Positions 16,885 through 24,289 of a DNA stretch of 43,534 nt are shown piece by piece. How positions within the stretch are numbered: the stretch's first letter is position 1; each line of letters opens with the position of its first letter. The notes beneath the pieces were generated by a model that saw only the letters and a program-made list of their open reading frames with translations, searched no databases and was not told where the DNA came from. This DNA is from Acidobacteriota bacterium (GTDB lineage: Bacteria > Acidobacteriota > Vicinamibacteria > Marinacidobacterales > SMYC01), in NCBI GenBank assembly GCA_004356105.1, contig SMYC01000283.1, positions 1 to 43,534 on the forward strand, written 5' to 3'. The position numbers and the translations under genes are program-made.

Positions 16885-18415
16885 CGGCATCGACGTCGGC
16901 GGCACGAACACCGATGCGGTCCTCATCGAAGACGACCGCGTTGCGGCTGGCGTCAAGACGACCACGACCGAGGACATTACGGGCGGCGTGTTGCGCGCGC
17001 TCGAAGACCTCGTTGTGGAGCTTGGCGAAGGGGGCGTCGGCGCGTTGGACGCCGTCATGATCGGCACAACCCACTTCACCAACGCCGTTGTCGAGCGGCG
17101 CGCGCTCTCGCCGATCGCCGCCCTTCGTATCGGGCTTCCCGCGAGCGCGTCCCTTCCTCCGTTCGTCGATTGGCCCGAGGATCTCACCGAGATCGTGCGT
17201 GGGGAAGTGTTTCAAGTGGAAGGCGGCCATGAAATTGACGGGCGGCCGATCGTTCCGTTCGATGAAAAGGCCGTGCGCAGCGCCGCTCGCCGGATACGCG
17301 ACCTCGGCCTGCGCTCGGTTGCGGTCGCAAGCGTCTTCTCACCGCTGAACCCGGATTGCGAGGATCGCGCCGCGGAGATTCTTCTCGAAGAATCGGACGG
17401 GGAGCTCGACATCACGCTTTCGAAAGAGCTCGGGCGAATCGGACTCCTCGGACGTGAGAACGCGACGCTTCTCAACGCGACCATCATCGACCTCGCGCGC
17501 CGCACGACCCGCGCTTTCACAGCAGCGCTGCGCGAGAGCGGCATCAAAGCACCTCTTTTTCTGACGCAGAATGACGGTACGGTGATGCGGGCCGATTACG
17601 CCGAGCGCTATCCGGTCTACTGTTTCGCTTCCGGTCCGACGAACAGCATGCGCGGGGCGGCCTTTCTCTCCGGCATCGAGGACGCACTCGTCGTGGATGT
17701 CGGTGGAACGACCACTGATGTCGGCTGCCTCAAGGCGGGCTTTCCGCGCGAGGCGAATAACGTTGTCGAGATTGGAGGTGTGCGCACGCTCTTTCGCATG
17801 CCCGATCTTCTCTCGATGGGGCTCGGTGGCGGCACGCTGATTGGGGATGGTGTGAGCATCGGCCCTCAGAGCGTCGGTTTCCGCTTGACGGAGAAGGCGC
17901 TCGTTTTCGGAGGCGATACGCTGACCGCAACCGACGTAGCCGTTGCGTCTGGATTGACGGAGATAGGCGACGCGACGAAGGTGCGCTCTCTTGACCCCGC
18001 GCTCGTCGATACCGCGCGCCGCACCATGGCGGCGATGATCGAAGAAGGCGTCGACCGTATGAAGAACGATGCCGCCGACACGCCGCTCATCGCGGTCGGC
18101 GGCGGGGCTTTTCTCGTTCCCGAGCGGGTTCCGGGTATTTCCGAGGTCGTGCACGTGCAGCATCAAGAGGTGGCGAACGCCGTGGGCGCGGCCATCGCTC
18201 AAGTGAGCGGGGAAGTGGACCAAGTCTTTAGCGATATGGGACGTGACGCTGCGATCGACGCTGCGACGAAGATGGCGCAAGAGCGGGCGGTCCTCGCGGG
18301 CGCCGATGCGGAGACGCTTAGCGTCGTTGACGTAGAGGATTTGCCGCTCGCCTATCTCCCGGGAGATTCGAGGCGGGTGCGCGTGCGCGTCGTGGGAGAG
18401 GCGCTAGCCGGCTGA
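16874..18415 (+). CDS. Hydantoinase/oxoprolinase family protein (HyuA-like)
   Basis: The 513-residue cytoplasmic protein begins with the ASKHA nucleotide-binding signature, RIGIDVGGTNTDAVLIEDD, seen in hydantoinase A and 5-oxoprolinase, enzymes that couple ATP hydrolysis to opening of cyclic amide rings. A second phosphate-binding block, VVDVGGTTTDVGCLKAG, and the GGGTLIGDG segment are intact. It is shorter than full HyuA or 5-oxoprolinase (about 650-700), matching the compact sub-group that lacks the C-terminal domain. The usual HyuB partner is not seen. With DUF917, AroM and an OPT transporter close by, I infer uptake and hydrolysis of a hydantoin, thiohydantoin or pyroglutamate-like compound. 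The start codon lies within the 5' edge of the antisense secretin remnant. Confidence 0.85.
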   Translation: MRRIGIDVGGTNTDAVLIEDDRVAAGVKTTTTEDITGGVLRALEDLVVELGEGGVGALDAVMIGTTHFTNAVVERRALSPIAALRIGLPASASLPPFVDWPEDLTEIVRGEVFQVEGGHEIDGRPIVPFDEKAVRSAARRIRDLGLRSVAVASVFSPLNPDCEDRAAEILLEESDGELDITLSKELGRIGLLGRENATLLNATIIDLARRTTRAFTAALRESGIKAPLFLTQNDGTVMRADYAERYPVYCFASGPTNSMRGAAFLSGIEDALVVDVGGTTTDVGCLKAGFPREANNVVEIGGVRTLFRMPDLLSMGLGGGTLIGDGVSIGPQSVGFRLTEKALVFGGDTLTATDVAVASGLTEIGDATKVRSLDPALVDTARRTMAAMIEEGVDRMKNDAADTPLIAVGGGAFLVPERVPGISEVVHVQHQEVANAVGAAIAQVSGEVDQVFSDMGRDAAIDAATKMAQERAVLAGADAETLSVVDVEDLPLAYLPGDSRRVRVRVVGEALAG

Positions 18416-18458
18416 GCATCAAAGAATGCGGAAGGCGACATCCGGAGCAGAACGTAAC

Positions 18459-18854
18459 TCAGAGCAGCACTTCGACGCCGTACTGTTTGAACATGGGATC
18501 GGCGGTCACAACCGGCTCCCGGTGGTGCTCGGCGGTAGCGATGATCAATCGATCGCATGGATCGTTATGAATAGCAGGAAGTTCCGTCGCGCGAATGCAG
18601 ATCGGGAGATCCAGCGGGAGCACCTCAATATCGTGGTGCTCCAGGATAGCTGCGAACCATTCAGAGGGGCGAGCGGGCAGTTCCAATTTGCCCTTTCGGT
18701 GTTTGATTCCGATTTCGAAGCCACTGATGGCGGACACGTATACGGTCGGCTCAGCATTGATAAGCTGGCGCACCGGCTCGGACAGCCGATCTCCGCCTTG
18801 GACAAGCCAAAGGAGCGCGCAGGTATCCAATATCACGGAATAGCCTCTGGCCAT
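18459..18854 (-). CDS. PIN-domain toxin (VapC-like)
   Basis: VapC-type PIN proteins are Mg-dependent RNases that are neutralised by the antitoxin encoded just upstream. This 131-residue product keeps the acidic set expected of an active nuclease: Asp10 (ILDTCALLW), Glu47 (ISGFEIGIK), Asp101 (DPCDRLIIATA) and Asp119 (VVTADPMF). Its start at 18854 lies inside the antitoxin gene, overlapping by 22 bp, a common arrangement. The antitoxin is Phd/YefM-like rather than AbrB-like. The target RNA is unknown. Confidence 0.9.
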   Translation of the reverse strand: MARGYSVILDTCALLWLVQGGDRLSEPVRQLINAEPTVYVSAISGFEIGIKHRKGKLELPARPSEWFAAILEHHDIEVLPLDLPICIRATELPAIHNDPCDRLIIATAEHHREPVVTADPMFKQYGVEVLL

Positions 18855-19066
18855 TCGTCTTCTGAGAGCGGTTCCACGGGGTCGTAGTTGATACGGATCT
18901 GTCCCATTAGGGGATGAGGCTCGAGACGGTTGCGTTTTCGGTGAGGCAGCAGATCGGCGATCGGCTTGCCATTGCGGCAGATCAGCACCTTCTCGCCGGT
19001 CCTCTCGATCTCGGCCAGAAGAGCCGAAAGCTTCGTTTTTGCCTCATGAACATTGACGATTTTCAT
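18833..19066 (-). CDS. Phd/YefM-family antitoxin
   Basis: The 77-residue antitoxin has the Phd/YefM DNA-binding fold at the N-terminus (MKIVNVHEAKTKLSALLAEI, then GEKVLICRNGKPIADLLP), followed by a proline- and acid-rich tail that would wrap the toxin. It should bind and block the PIN toxin and repress the operon by binding upstream. A GGAGA site six bases before the ATG supports the start, and a perfect 8-bp inverted repeat lies 13 bp before it. Confidence 0.9.
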   Translation of the reverse strand: MKIVNVHEAKTKLSALLAEIERTGEKVLICRNGKPIADLLPHRKRNRLEPHPLMGQIRINYDPVEPLSEDEWPEAIP

Positions 19067-19078
19067 GAAATCTCCATA

Positions 19079-19102
19079 GTGAACTATGTAAACTTAGTTC
19101 AC
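19079..19102 (-). promoter_or_regulatory. Toxin-antitoxin operator and promoter
   Basis: GTGAACTA (19079-19086) and TAGTTCAC (19095-19102) are perfect inverted arms with an 8-base spacer, in the expected place for autoregulation by the antitoxin. On the minus strand a TTTACA (-35-like) stands 17 bases before TACATA (-10-like), overlapping the arms. Binding would therefore block RNA polymerase. The promoter assignment is weaker than the operator. Confidence 0.6.
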
Positions 19103-19407
19103 ATGGTTGTAAATGTCAAGCGCCCGGCGGCGCCTGTCTGGAGCGGGCTCAATCGCGAAGCTATGCTGGTCTGTTCAAACGATACGTTGTTGCGGGTGGG
19201 CACGGGACGCTCTTCGATGGGCCTCCTCGTCCACATTCATCATGCTCCACATTCGAGCCGTATGAGCGCCATTCCGAATCTGGCGCTTCCTGAGCGAAAG
19301 AGGCTGCGGAAACAACCCATACTCCACCCGTAAGACCGCGCGGATTCTAGCGGACATCACGCCATCCGTTATCGGATCGCGATAGTGGAGTTAGACTGAG
19401 AGCGGTA
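19103..19407. other. Intergenic stretch with only gene debris
   Basis: Besides the possible signal-peptide fragment at 19242-19357 on the minus strand, no intact gene is seen. Long frames on the plus strand across 18914-19333 are antisense readings of the antitoxin and have no homologue-like features. Confidence 0.4.
19242..19357 (-). pseudogene. Possible 5' fragment of a secreted protein (signal peptide only)
   Basis: Starting at ATG 19357, the frame MSARIRAVL shifts by one base and continues as TGGVWVVSAASFAQ, a good signal peptide with an FAQ cleavage site. It is followed by EAPDSEWRSYGSN, which resembles the first strand of PQQ-type beta-propeller dehydrogenases (W-x-S-Y-G). The reading then degenerates. 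This looks like the remaining 5' end of a deleted gene, but the fragment is short and the family call is tentative. Confidence 0.3.
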
Positions 19408-19704
19408 ATGCAACACGATGCGGGTTTCAAACAAGGGGACGAGGTCATCCGGGAAACTCTCGAGGAACTCGCCGCCGAACAGGATTTGAGCTACGAGGCC
19501 ATCGACCTTCGGGAGTCTCGTCCTGGAATCTACGTCTACAGTCTTCGGGGGACGCGGAAATCGATCGCGTTTCGTGAGCGTGAGATTCGTTATGCCGCGA
19601 AATCGGAAACGCTGGCACGCTTCGTCACGCCGCGTTTACGCGCCGTCTTCAAAGACCTGTGGTGGGAAAAAGCTCTGGTGCTGATGGGCGTCAAGAACAA
19701 GTAA
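19408..19704 (+). CDS. Small hypothetical protein
   Basis: I do not recognise this 98-residue protein. It has a charged, acidic N-terminal half and a hydrophobic, aromatic C-terminal end (FKDLWWEKALVLMGVKNK), with no signal peptide or membrane helix. The central segment, YVYSLRGTRKSIAFREREIR, alternates beta-strand and basic residues. The composition and codon use look protein-coding. It ends 16 bp from the convergent permease gene. No Shine-Dalgarno sequence stands out, so another start is possible. Confidence 0.55.
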   Translation: MQHDAGFKQGDEVIRETLEELAAEQDLSYEAIDLRESRPGIYVYSLRGTRKSIAFREREIRYAAKSETLARFVTPRLRAVFKDLWWEKALVLMGVKNK

Positions 19705-19720
19705 TCTCTGCCCCAACGGT

Positions 19721-22249
19721 CTACTCGTAGCGGAGGGCTACCATCGTGTTCACCGTGGCGGCGCGGCGCGCAGGGAGGTAGCACGCCAACACCGAGAACA
19801 GCGCGAGCACGAGCGTCGTTCCGACGAACACTACCGGATCGGTGGCGCTGACTTTGTACAGCATGCTGCTGAGCAATTGGCCCGCGCCCAGCGCTAGCGC
19901 CAGGCCGATACCGAGACCCCACGACGTCAGGTACAGCCCTTCGCGCAAGACGAGCCCGATGGCGTCGCGCTCTGTGGCACCGAGAGCCATTCGGATGCCG
20001 ATCTCGCGAGTGCTCTGGGCCACCATGAAAGAACGAACGCCGTACACACCCGCGGCGGCGAGAAACAGAGCTAGCCCACCAAAGAGCGAGAATAGTTGCG
20101 CTCCCGTTCGTACGAGCCACAACTCGGCGCTTCCGTCGAAGTGCTCGCGCAACGTCGTCGAGGTCAGGATCGGGAGACGCTCGTCGGTTGCATGTATTTG
20201 CTGCCGGACGGACTGGAGTAAATCGGCCTCGTTGCCCTCGCTTCTTTGTGAGACGCGTAAGTGAACGTGTGCGTTGGAGCGGAACTCCTGACCGAAAGGT
20301 ACATAGATGTAGGGCTCGGCGCGGGCCGGAATGAGACTTTGCTGCAGGGTCGGCACGACGCCGACGACTTCGAGAGCTCTCGTCCCTTTTTCGGAATTTG
20401 GCTTGCCGTATTGAATGGTCTGTCCCAACGGCTCTTCTTCGGGGAAGAGACGCCGCGCCAGCTCTTCGTTGATGATGGCTACCGGTGGCGACGAGGCGCT
20501 CTCTTCCTCGAAACGGTTGAAAGTTCGGCCGCGGAGGAGCGGCACATCGAGGGCTCGAAAGTAATCCGCGCCTATCGCGTTGAAGCCGGCAGACACCGAT
20601 AGGTCCTCCGCGCTTCCGTCGTCGGGCTCGGGGCCTCCTGCCCGCCGAACCCGTTCGCCCAGACGGACATTCCCGAAAGGCACGGTGGCGGCAATGCCGG
20701 CATATTCGATGCCAGGAAGCGCGCGCAGGTCATCCATCAAATCAACATAGAGTTGGCGCCCTCTAGCCTCGTCGTAGCCAACGAGTCCCGCGTCCATCTC
20801 GATCAATAGGCTTTGGTCTAGGCTGAAACCTGGGTCGAGGCCGGCTGCTTCGAAAGCGCCGCGGATGAAGAGGCCGCCGGCGGTAAGAAGGGCGAGCGAC
20901 AGCGCGAGCTGCCCCACGACGAGCAAGTTTCGCGCACAAAGCAGCCGGCGTCTTCCTGCTTCGATGGAGGCGCCGACGGTGTCCTTGAGGTCGGGGACGA
21001 CATTGGGTCTCGAGCTCTTCCAGGCGGGGCCCAATCCGAAGATCAGCGTGCTCAGAAGGCAAAAACCGAGCATCGCGACGAGTACGCGCGCGTCCAGGTG
21101 CGCGTTCAGCGAAATCCCGAAAGGAATCACCGCTTCGAGAGTGCTCGTGAGAAATCGCATCCCTCCGTAGGCGAGGAGCAAGCCTGCGAGACCTCCGGCG
21201 AGCGAGAGGAGCAATCCTTCCGTCAGCAACTGGCGAATCAAACGTCGGCGGGTGCTTCCGAGAGCCAAGCGTATGGCAATTTCTCGGCGGCGCGACGTGG
21301 CCCTCGCGAGCATCATGTTGGCTAGATTCAGGCACGCGATCAGCAAAACGATGCCGGCCATGGCGGAGAGAACGACTGAGGCCAACGTCACTTCGGACTG
21401 ATCCATCGGGCTGGTGCTGAGCCCGAGACGTGAACGAGGGTGGGTTATCAGCGTGTGTTCTTCGCTCTCGTCCGGGAACTCGCTCTCGAGCTGTGCGGCG
21501 AGAACACCCAGACGCGTATCGGCCTCGACCTGAGACAAGCCCGGCGCGAGTCGACCCACGACGAACAATTTCGAGTAGCCACGATTCGTGAGCGAGCGTT
21601 TCTCTCCATCCAGATCTGTTCCGAGGACTTCATACATGCCTAGCGGCAGCCAGAGCTCGGGCGTCAACAAGGCCATCGTCCCGCTAAATCCTTGCGGCGC
21701 GATGCCGACGATCGTGAACGGGCTACCGTTGACGCGCACGGTTTTGCCGATGAGCTCGGGGTCCCGCCCCTGCTTGTTCCAATATCCGTAGCTGACGATC
21801 GCCACCGGGATGGCGCTCTCGGGTCTCTCCTCCTCGGGAGTGAAGCCTCTCCCTTCCAAGAGCTGGACCCCAAAAGTGGAAAAATAGTTGCTCGAGATCA
21901 GCTCGATAAAGGTTCGCCGGGCCGTATCTCCTTCGTTGATTCCCACAAACGCCATATCGTGTGCGGCGAGGCTTGCGAAAGCCTCGTTTCTCTCGCGAAT
22001 GTCGCGGTAGTGCGGATAAGAGAAGGCGCGATACGAGTCCGGCCGCGTGATGTTCTTGCTGTAGAGCCCCACGATCTCCTGCGGATTCGTAATCAGCAGC
22101 GGGCGCAAGAGCATGCCGTTCACCAGGCTAAAAATGGCGGTGTTGACCCCTATCCCCAAGGCAAGGATCAGAACCGCGAGCGCGGCAAAAACGGGTGTTT
22201 TGACAATTGTGCGTATTGCGTAGCGAATGTCTTGGAAGAAGCTGTCCAA
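19721..22249 (-). CDS. ADOP-type ABC permease (duplicated MacB/FtsX)
   Basis: The 842-residue protein has the layout of acidobacterial duplicated orphan permeases: an N-terminal helix (MDSFFQDIRYAIRTIVKTPV), a MacB periplasmic core, a three-helix FtsX domain near 290-400, a second periplasmic core, and a second FtsX domain at the end (about 720-842). These are homologues of the MacB export and lipoprotein-release permeases, without a dedicated ATPase gene next door; none is in this window. The C-terminus ends as the family does (ACYLPARRAATVNTMVALRYE). Their substrates are unknown. The many copies of this family in Acidobacteriota support the taxonomic guess. The gene is a single unit, with a remnant of another copy just upstream on the opposite strand. 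Confidence 0.9.
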   Translation of the reverse strand: MDSFFQDIRYAIRTIVKTPVFAALAVLILALGIGVNTAIFSLVNGMLLRPLLITNPQEIVGLYSKNITRPDSYRAFSYPHYRDIRERNEAFASLAAHDMAFVGINEGDTARRTFIELISSNYFSTFGVQLLEGRGFTPEEERPESAIPVAIVSYGYWNKQGRDPELIGKTVRVNGSPFTIVGIAPQGFSGTMALLTPELWLPLGMYEVLGTDLDGEKRSLTNRGYSKLFVVGRLAPGLSQVEADTRLGVLAAQLESEFPDESEEHTLITHPRSRLGLSTSPMDQSEVTLASVVLSAMAGIVLLIACLNLANMMLARATSRRREIAIRLALGSTRRRLIRQLLTEGLLLSLAGGLAGLLLAYGGMRFLTSTLEAVIPFGISLNAHLDARVLVAMLGFCLLSTLIFGLGPAWKSSRPNVVPDLKDTVGASIEAGRRRLLCARNLLVVGQLALSLALLTAGGLFIRGAFEAAGLDPGFSLDQSLLIEMDAGLVGYDEARGRQLYVDLMDDLRALPGIEYAGIAATVPFGNVRLGERVRRAGGPEPDDGSAEDLSVSAGFNAIGADYFRALDVPLLRGRTFNRFEEESASSPPVAIINEELARRLFPEEEPLGQTIQYGKPNSEKGTRALEVVGVVPTLQQSLIPARAEPYIYVPFGQEFRSNAHVHLRVSQRSEGNEADLLQSVRQQIHATDERLPILTSTTLREHFDGSAELWLVRTGAQLFSLFGGLALFLAAAGVYGVRSFMVAQSTREIGIRMALGATERDAIGLVLREGLYLTSWGLGIGLALALGAGQLLSSMLYKVSATDPVVFVGTTLVLALFSVLACYLPARRAATVNTMVALRYE

Positions 22250-22331
22250 TTCGATTCCTTTTTAGATTCCCGGAAGGTTATACGAAGGGCGACGCCTAGC
22301 GGTTCATCCCAATCACCGTGCTGACGACCCT

Positions 22332-22540
22332 TTGGCTATTCACGACATAGTTCGGTACGGCCGACCTCGGCTGATGCGCCAGGTCATCGCAAGCGGCATG
22401 AATTCCGTGGTCGTCGGGATCGTAGCTGGGCTCATTGCCACCGCGTGGCGCTGCTCCCTCGTATCGTTCCCGCCCTGCACGCCGCGCGTGTGGACCCGAT
22501 ACGAGCGCTGCGCTACAAAGTACAGCAGCTATCCTGCTGA
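22332..22540 (+). pseudogene. Remnant of a second MacB/ADOP permease C-terminus
   Basis: On the plus strand the frame RLMRQVIASGMNSVVVGIVA resembles the last FtsX helices of an ADOP permease. After a frame break near 22445 the next frame gives IVPALHAARVDPIRALRYK, the family's characteristic C-terminal end, followed by a short tail and a stop at 22540. The membrane region between is largely missing. It points away from the intact permease gene, so it is not a simple tandem duplicate of it. The 3' end overlaps the end of the convergent VOC gene. Confidence 0.55.
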
Positions 22541-23002
22541 GCGGCGGCCCTTCACGGCCTTCCACCGGTCCACGATGTCCAGGCCCTTCTTCCTGCGCTC
22601 TTCGAGCATCTCGAACCACGCATCCACGAGCTCGGTGAGCTCGATGAAATTGCCGTCGGGGTCGAGGAGTGCGACGCTGATGAAAAAACCCGTATCCTTC
22701 GGCGGGTAGAGGAGCTCCACACCGCGCGCCTCGAGCTTTGCGGCGAGCGCGTGGACGTCGAAGACGTTGAAGGCGAGCTTGACGGCGCCGACGCCCGACT
22801 TTCTGTCGTCGGGGAAGTCGTCGATGGGGTGGATCGCGAAATGGATGTCGCCGACATTTCATCCCCAATGCGGGAGGGTATCGCCGTGGCGTTCTTCCTC
22901 GAGAGGGAGGTCGAGGACGTTGCGATAGAACGTGGCAAGCCGCTCCGGGTTCTCGGAGACGAGCAAAATGCCTGAAAAGAACTCCAGGCTCGTTTCGCTC
23001 AT
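22529..23002 (-). pseudogene. VOC (glyoxalase/bleomycin-resistance) protein with one in-frame TGA
   Basis: A single frame from ATG 23002 to the TAG at 22529 encodes a 157-residue VOC-fold protein, except for one TGA at 22859-22861 after LPHWG. Before it comes FFSGILLVSENPERLATFYR, the first beta-alpha-beta unit. After it come VGDIHFAIHP, GVGAVKLAFNVFDV and the second metal-ligand region SVALLDPDGNFIELTEL. Both halves are otherwise intact, with no other disruption, so the gene is either newly inactivated, miscalled, or reads TGA as selenocysteine. From memory, homologues often have Cys at this position. VOC proteins bind metal and act as dioxygenases, isomerases or resistance proteins; the substrate here is unknown. 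Without suppression neither half would fold. Confidence 0.7.
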
Positions 23003-23014
23003 GGGCTCATGGGC

Positions 23015-23758
23015 TCAGTTGATTTGGAGGCGATTGTCGATGCCGATCACGCCAAACGTGCTGCGTACGATCGACTCGGCTTGGATCCTCTCGATTTTAT
23101 TTCGCACCGCTCCGGTCAGCATGACGTTCGGGCCGTCGACGATGATATGGATGGGCGGGTTCGTCCGGTTCGCATACGTGAAGAACAGCTCGTGCCCGTA
23201 GATGTTCCGGAACAAGCGCTCTCTCAGTTGTTCATCGGACGCCGACGCGGGCAGGATTTCGAGCACGTTTTTGAGCTCGCTCACGCCGCGCACCCTCCCG
23301 AGGCGCTCTTCGAGCTCGCTCTTTTTGAAGCCCATCGTTACGTAGCCGGTCAAGACCACGATGCCGCCATCTTGTAGCTGGAAGCCGACATCGTCGAACA
23401 CGGTGTAGTGGGGGTAGCTCAAGACTTTGCTGACGAGCTCCTTGACGAGGGCTTCGTCGCTTTCGGCCTCGCCGACGACGAGCTCGTCTTCGACGGCCGT
23501 AACACCCTCGACGCTCAGCGCGACCTCGATGGCCTTCATCTTGACGTAGACACTGGCGGGCTCGCCGCGTAAGGTCACGGTGTCGCCGGAGACGATGATT
23601 TCGGCGACTTCCTTGTCGAGCTTCACGTCTTTCAGCTTAGTCCACACGGCGTCTTCGAGGGCCTGGTCGGACTCTTGGCCCGAAGCTTGGCCCGACATTG
23701 GGGCTGCGAGCAAGATTACGAGCAGGGCCACCATGGACATCCCGAGCCTTCTCATCAT
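23015..23758 (-). CDS. Secreted BON-domain protein
   Basis: This is a 247-residue periplasmic protein with a signal peptide (1-25, MVALLVILLAAPMSGQASGQ). BON domains follow, recognisable by the repeated pattern of a helix, GDTVTLRGEP or GGIVVLTGYV, and a helix ending VEGVTAVEDELVV or VRGVSELKNVLEI. Two are clear (about 35-100 and 108-170), and the last part (about 185-247, HIIVDGPNVMLTGAVRNKIE) is a third. BON domains bind membranes or phospholipids and occur in OsmY-like and secretin-associated proteins. The three-domain chain suggests an envelope-stabilising role. It lies 12 bp upstream of the VOC gene, same strand, and may be co-transcribed with it. Confidence 0.88.
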   Translation of the reverse strand: MMRRLGMSMVALLVILLAAPMSGQASGQESDQALEDAVWTKLKDVKLDKEVAEIIVSGDTVTLRGEPASVYVKMKAIEVALSVEGVTAVEDELVVGEAESDEALVKELVSKVLSYPHYTVFDDVGFQLQDGGIVVLTGYVTMGFKKSELEERLGRVRGVSELKNVLEILPASASDEQLRERLFRNIYGHELFFTYANRTNPPIHIIVDGPNVMLTGAVRNKIERIQAESIVRSTFGVIGIDNRLQIN

Positions 23759-23811
23759 GCCTGCATTCTAACGCGGTTGCCCCCTCGAGGGCGCGGCAGT
23801 AGAGTGGCGCC

Positions 23812-24288
23812 ATGGCGACCAAGAACTATTGGCTCATGAAGAGCGAGCCCGATGTCTATAGCATCGATGATCTGAAAAAGGAAAAGCAGGCCTATTGGGA
23901 AGGCGTTCGAAACTTCAAAGCGCGCAACAACATGCGTGAGATGAAGATGGGAGACGGCGTTTTCTTCTACCATTCGAACACGAACCCGAAAGCCATCGTG
24001 GGGATCTCACGCGTCTGTAAGGAAGCCTATCCGGATTTCACTCAGTTCGACGCGAAGCACAAGTACTACGAAAAGCGCGCGACGAAGGAAAAACCCTATT
24101 GGTTCATGGTGGATATCGAGTTCGTGGAGAAGCTCGACGAACCATGGTCGCTCGAGATGCTTCGAGAAGTCGCCGAGCTCGAGAACATGGCGCTTCTCAA
24201 AAAGGGTCAGCGCCTGTCGGTGCAAACGGTGACGCCCGACGAGTGGAGAACGATCTGCAAGCTCGCAGGCGCGTCTTCGAAGGTCTAA
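23812..24288 (+). CDS. EVE-domain protein
   Basis: The 158-residue protein is a single EVE domain, a PUA-like fold that reads modified bases in DNA or RNA. The signature YWLMKSEPDVYSIDDL at the N-terminus, WEGVRNFKARNNMREM and MKMGDGVFFYHSN are all intact, and the length is right for the family (thymocyte nuclear protein 1 type). EVE proteins sometimes sit near restriction or modification genes; none is seen here. The gene is convergent with nadK, with one base between the stops. Confidence 0.92.
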   Translation: MATKNYWLMKSEPDVYSIDDLKKEKQAYWEGVRNFKARNNMREMKMGDGVFFYHSNTNPKAIVGISRVCKEAYPDFTQFDAKHKYYEKRATKEKPYWFMVDIEFVEKLDEPWSLEMLREVAELENMALLKKGQRLSVQTVTPDEWRTICKLAGASSKV

Positions 24289-24289
24289 T

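Noticed and set aside
18426..18887. A 153-codon plus-strand frame over the toxin gene
   Set aside because: It is antisense to the PIN toxin, whose catalytic residues are all present.
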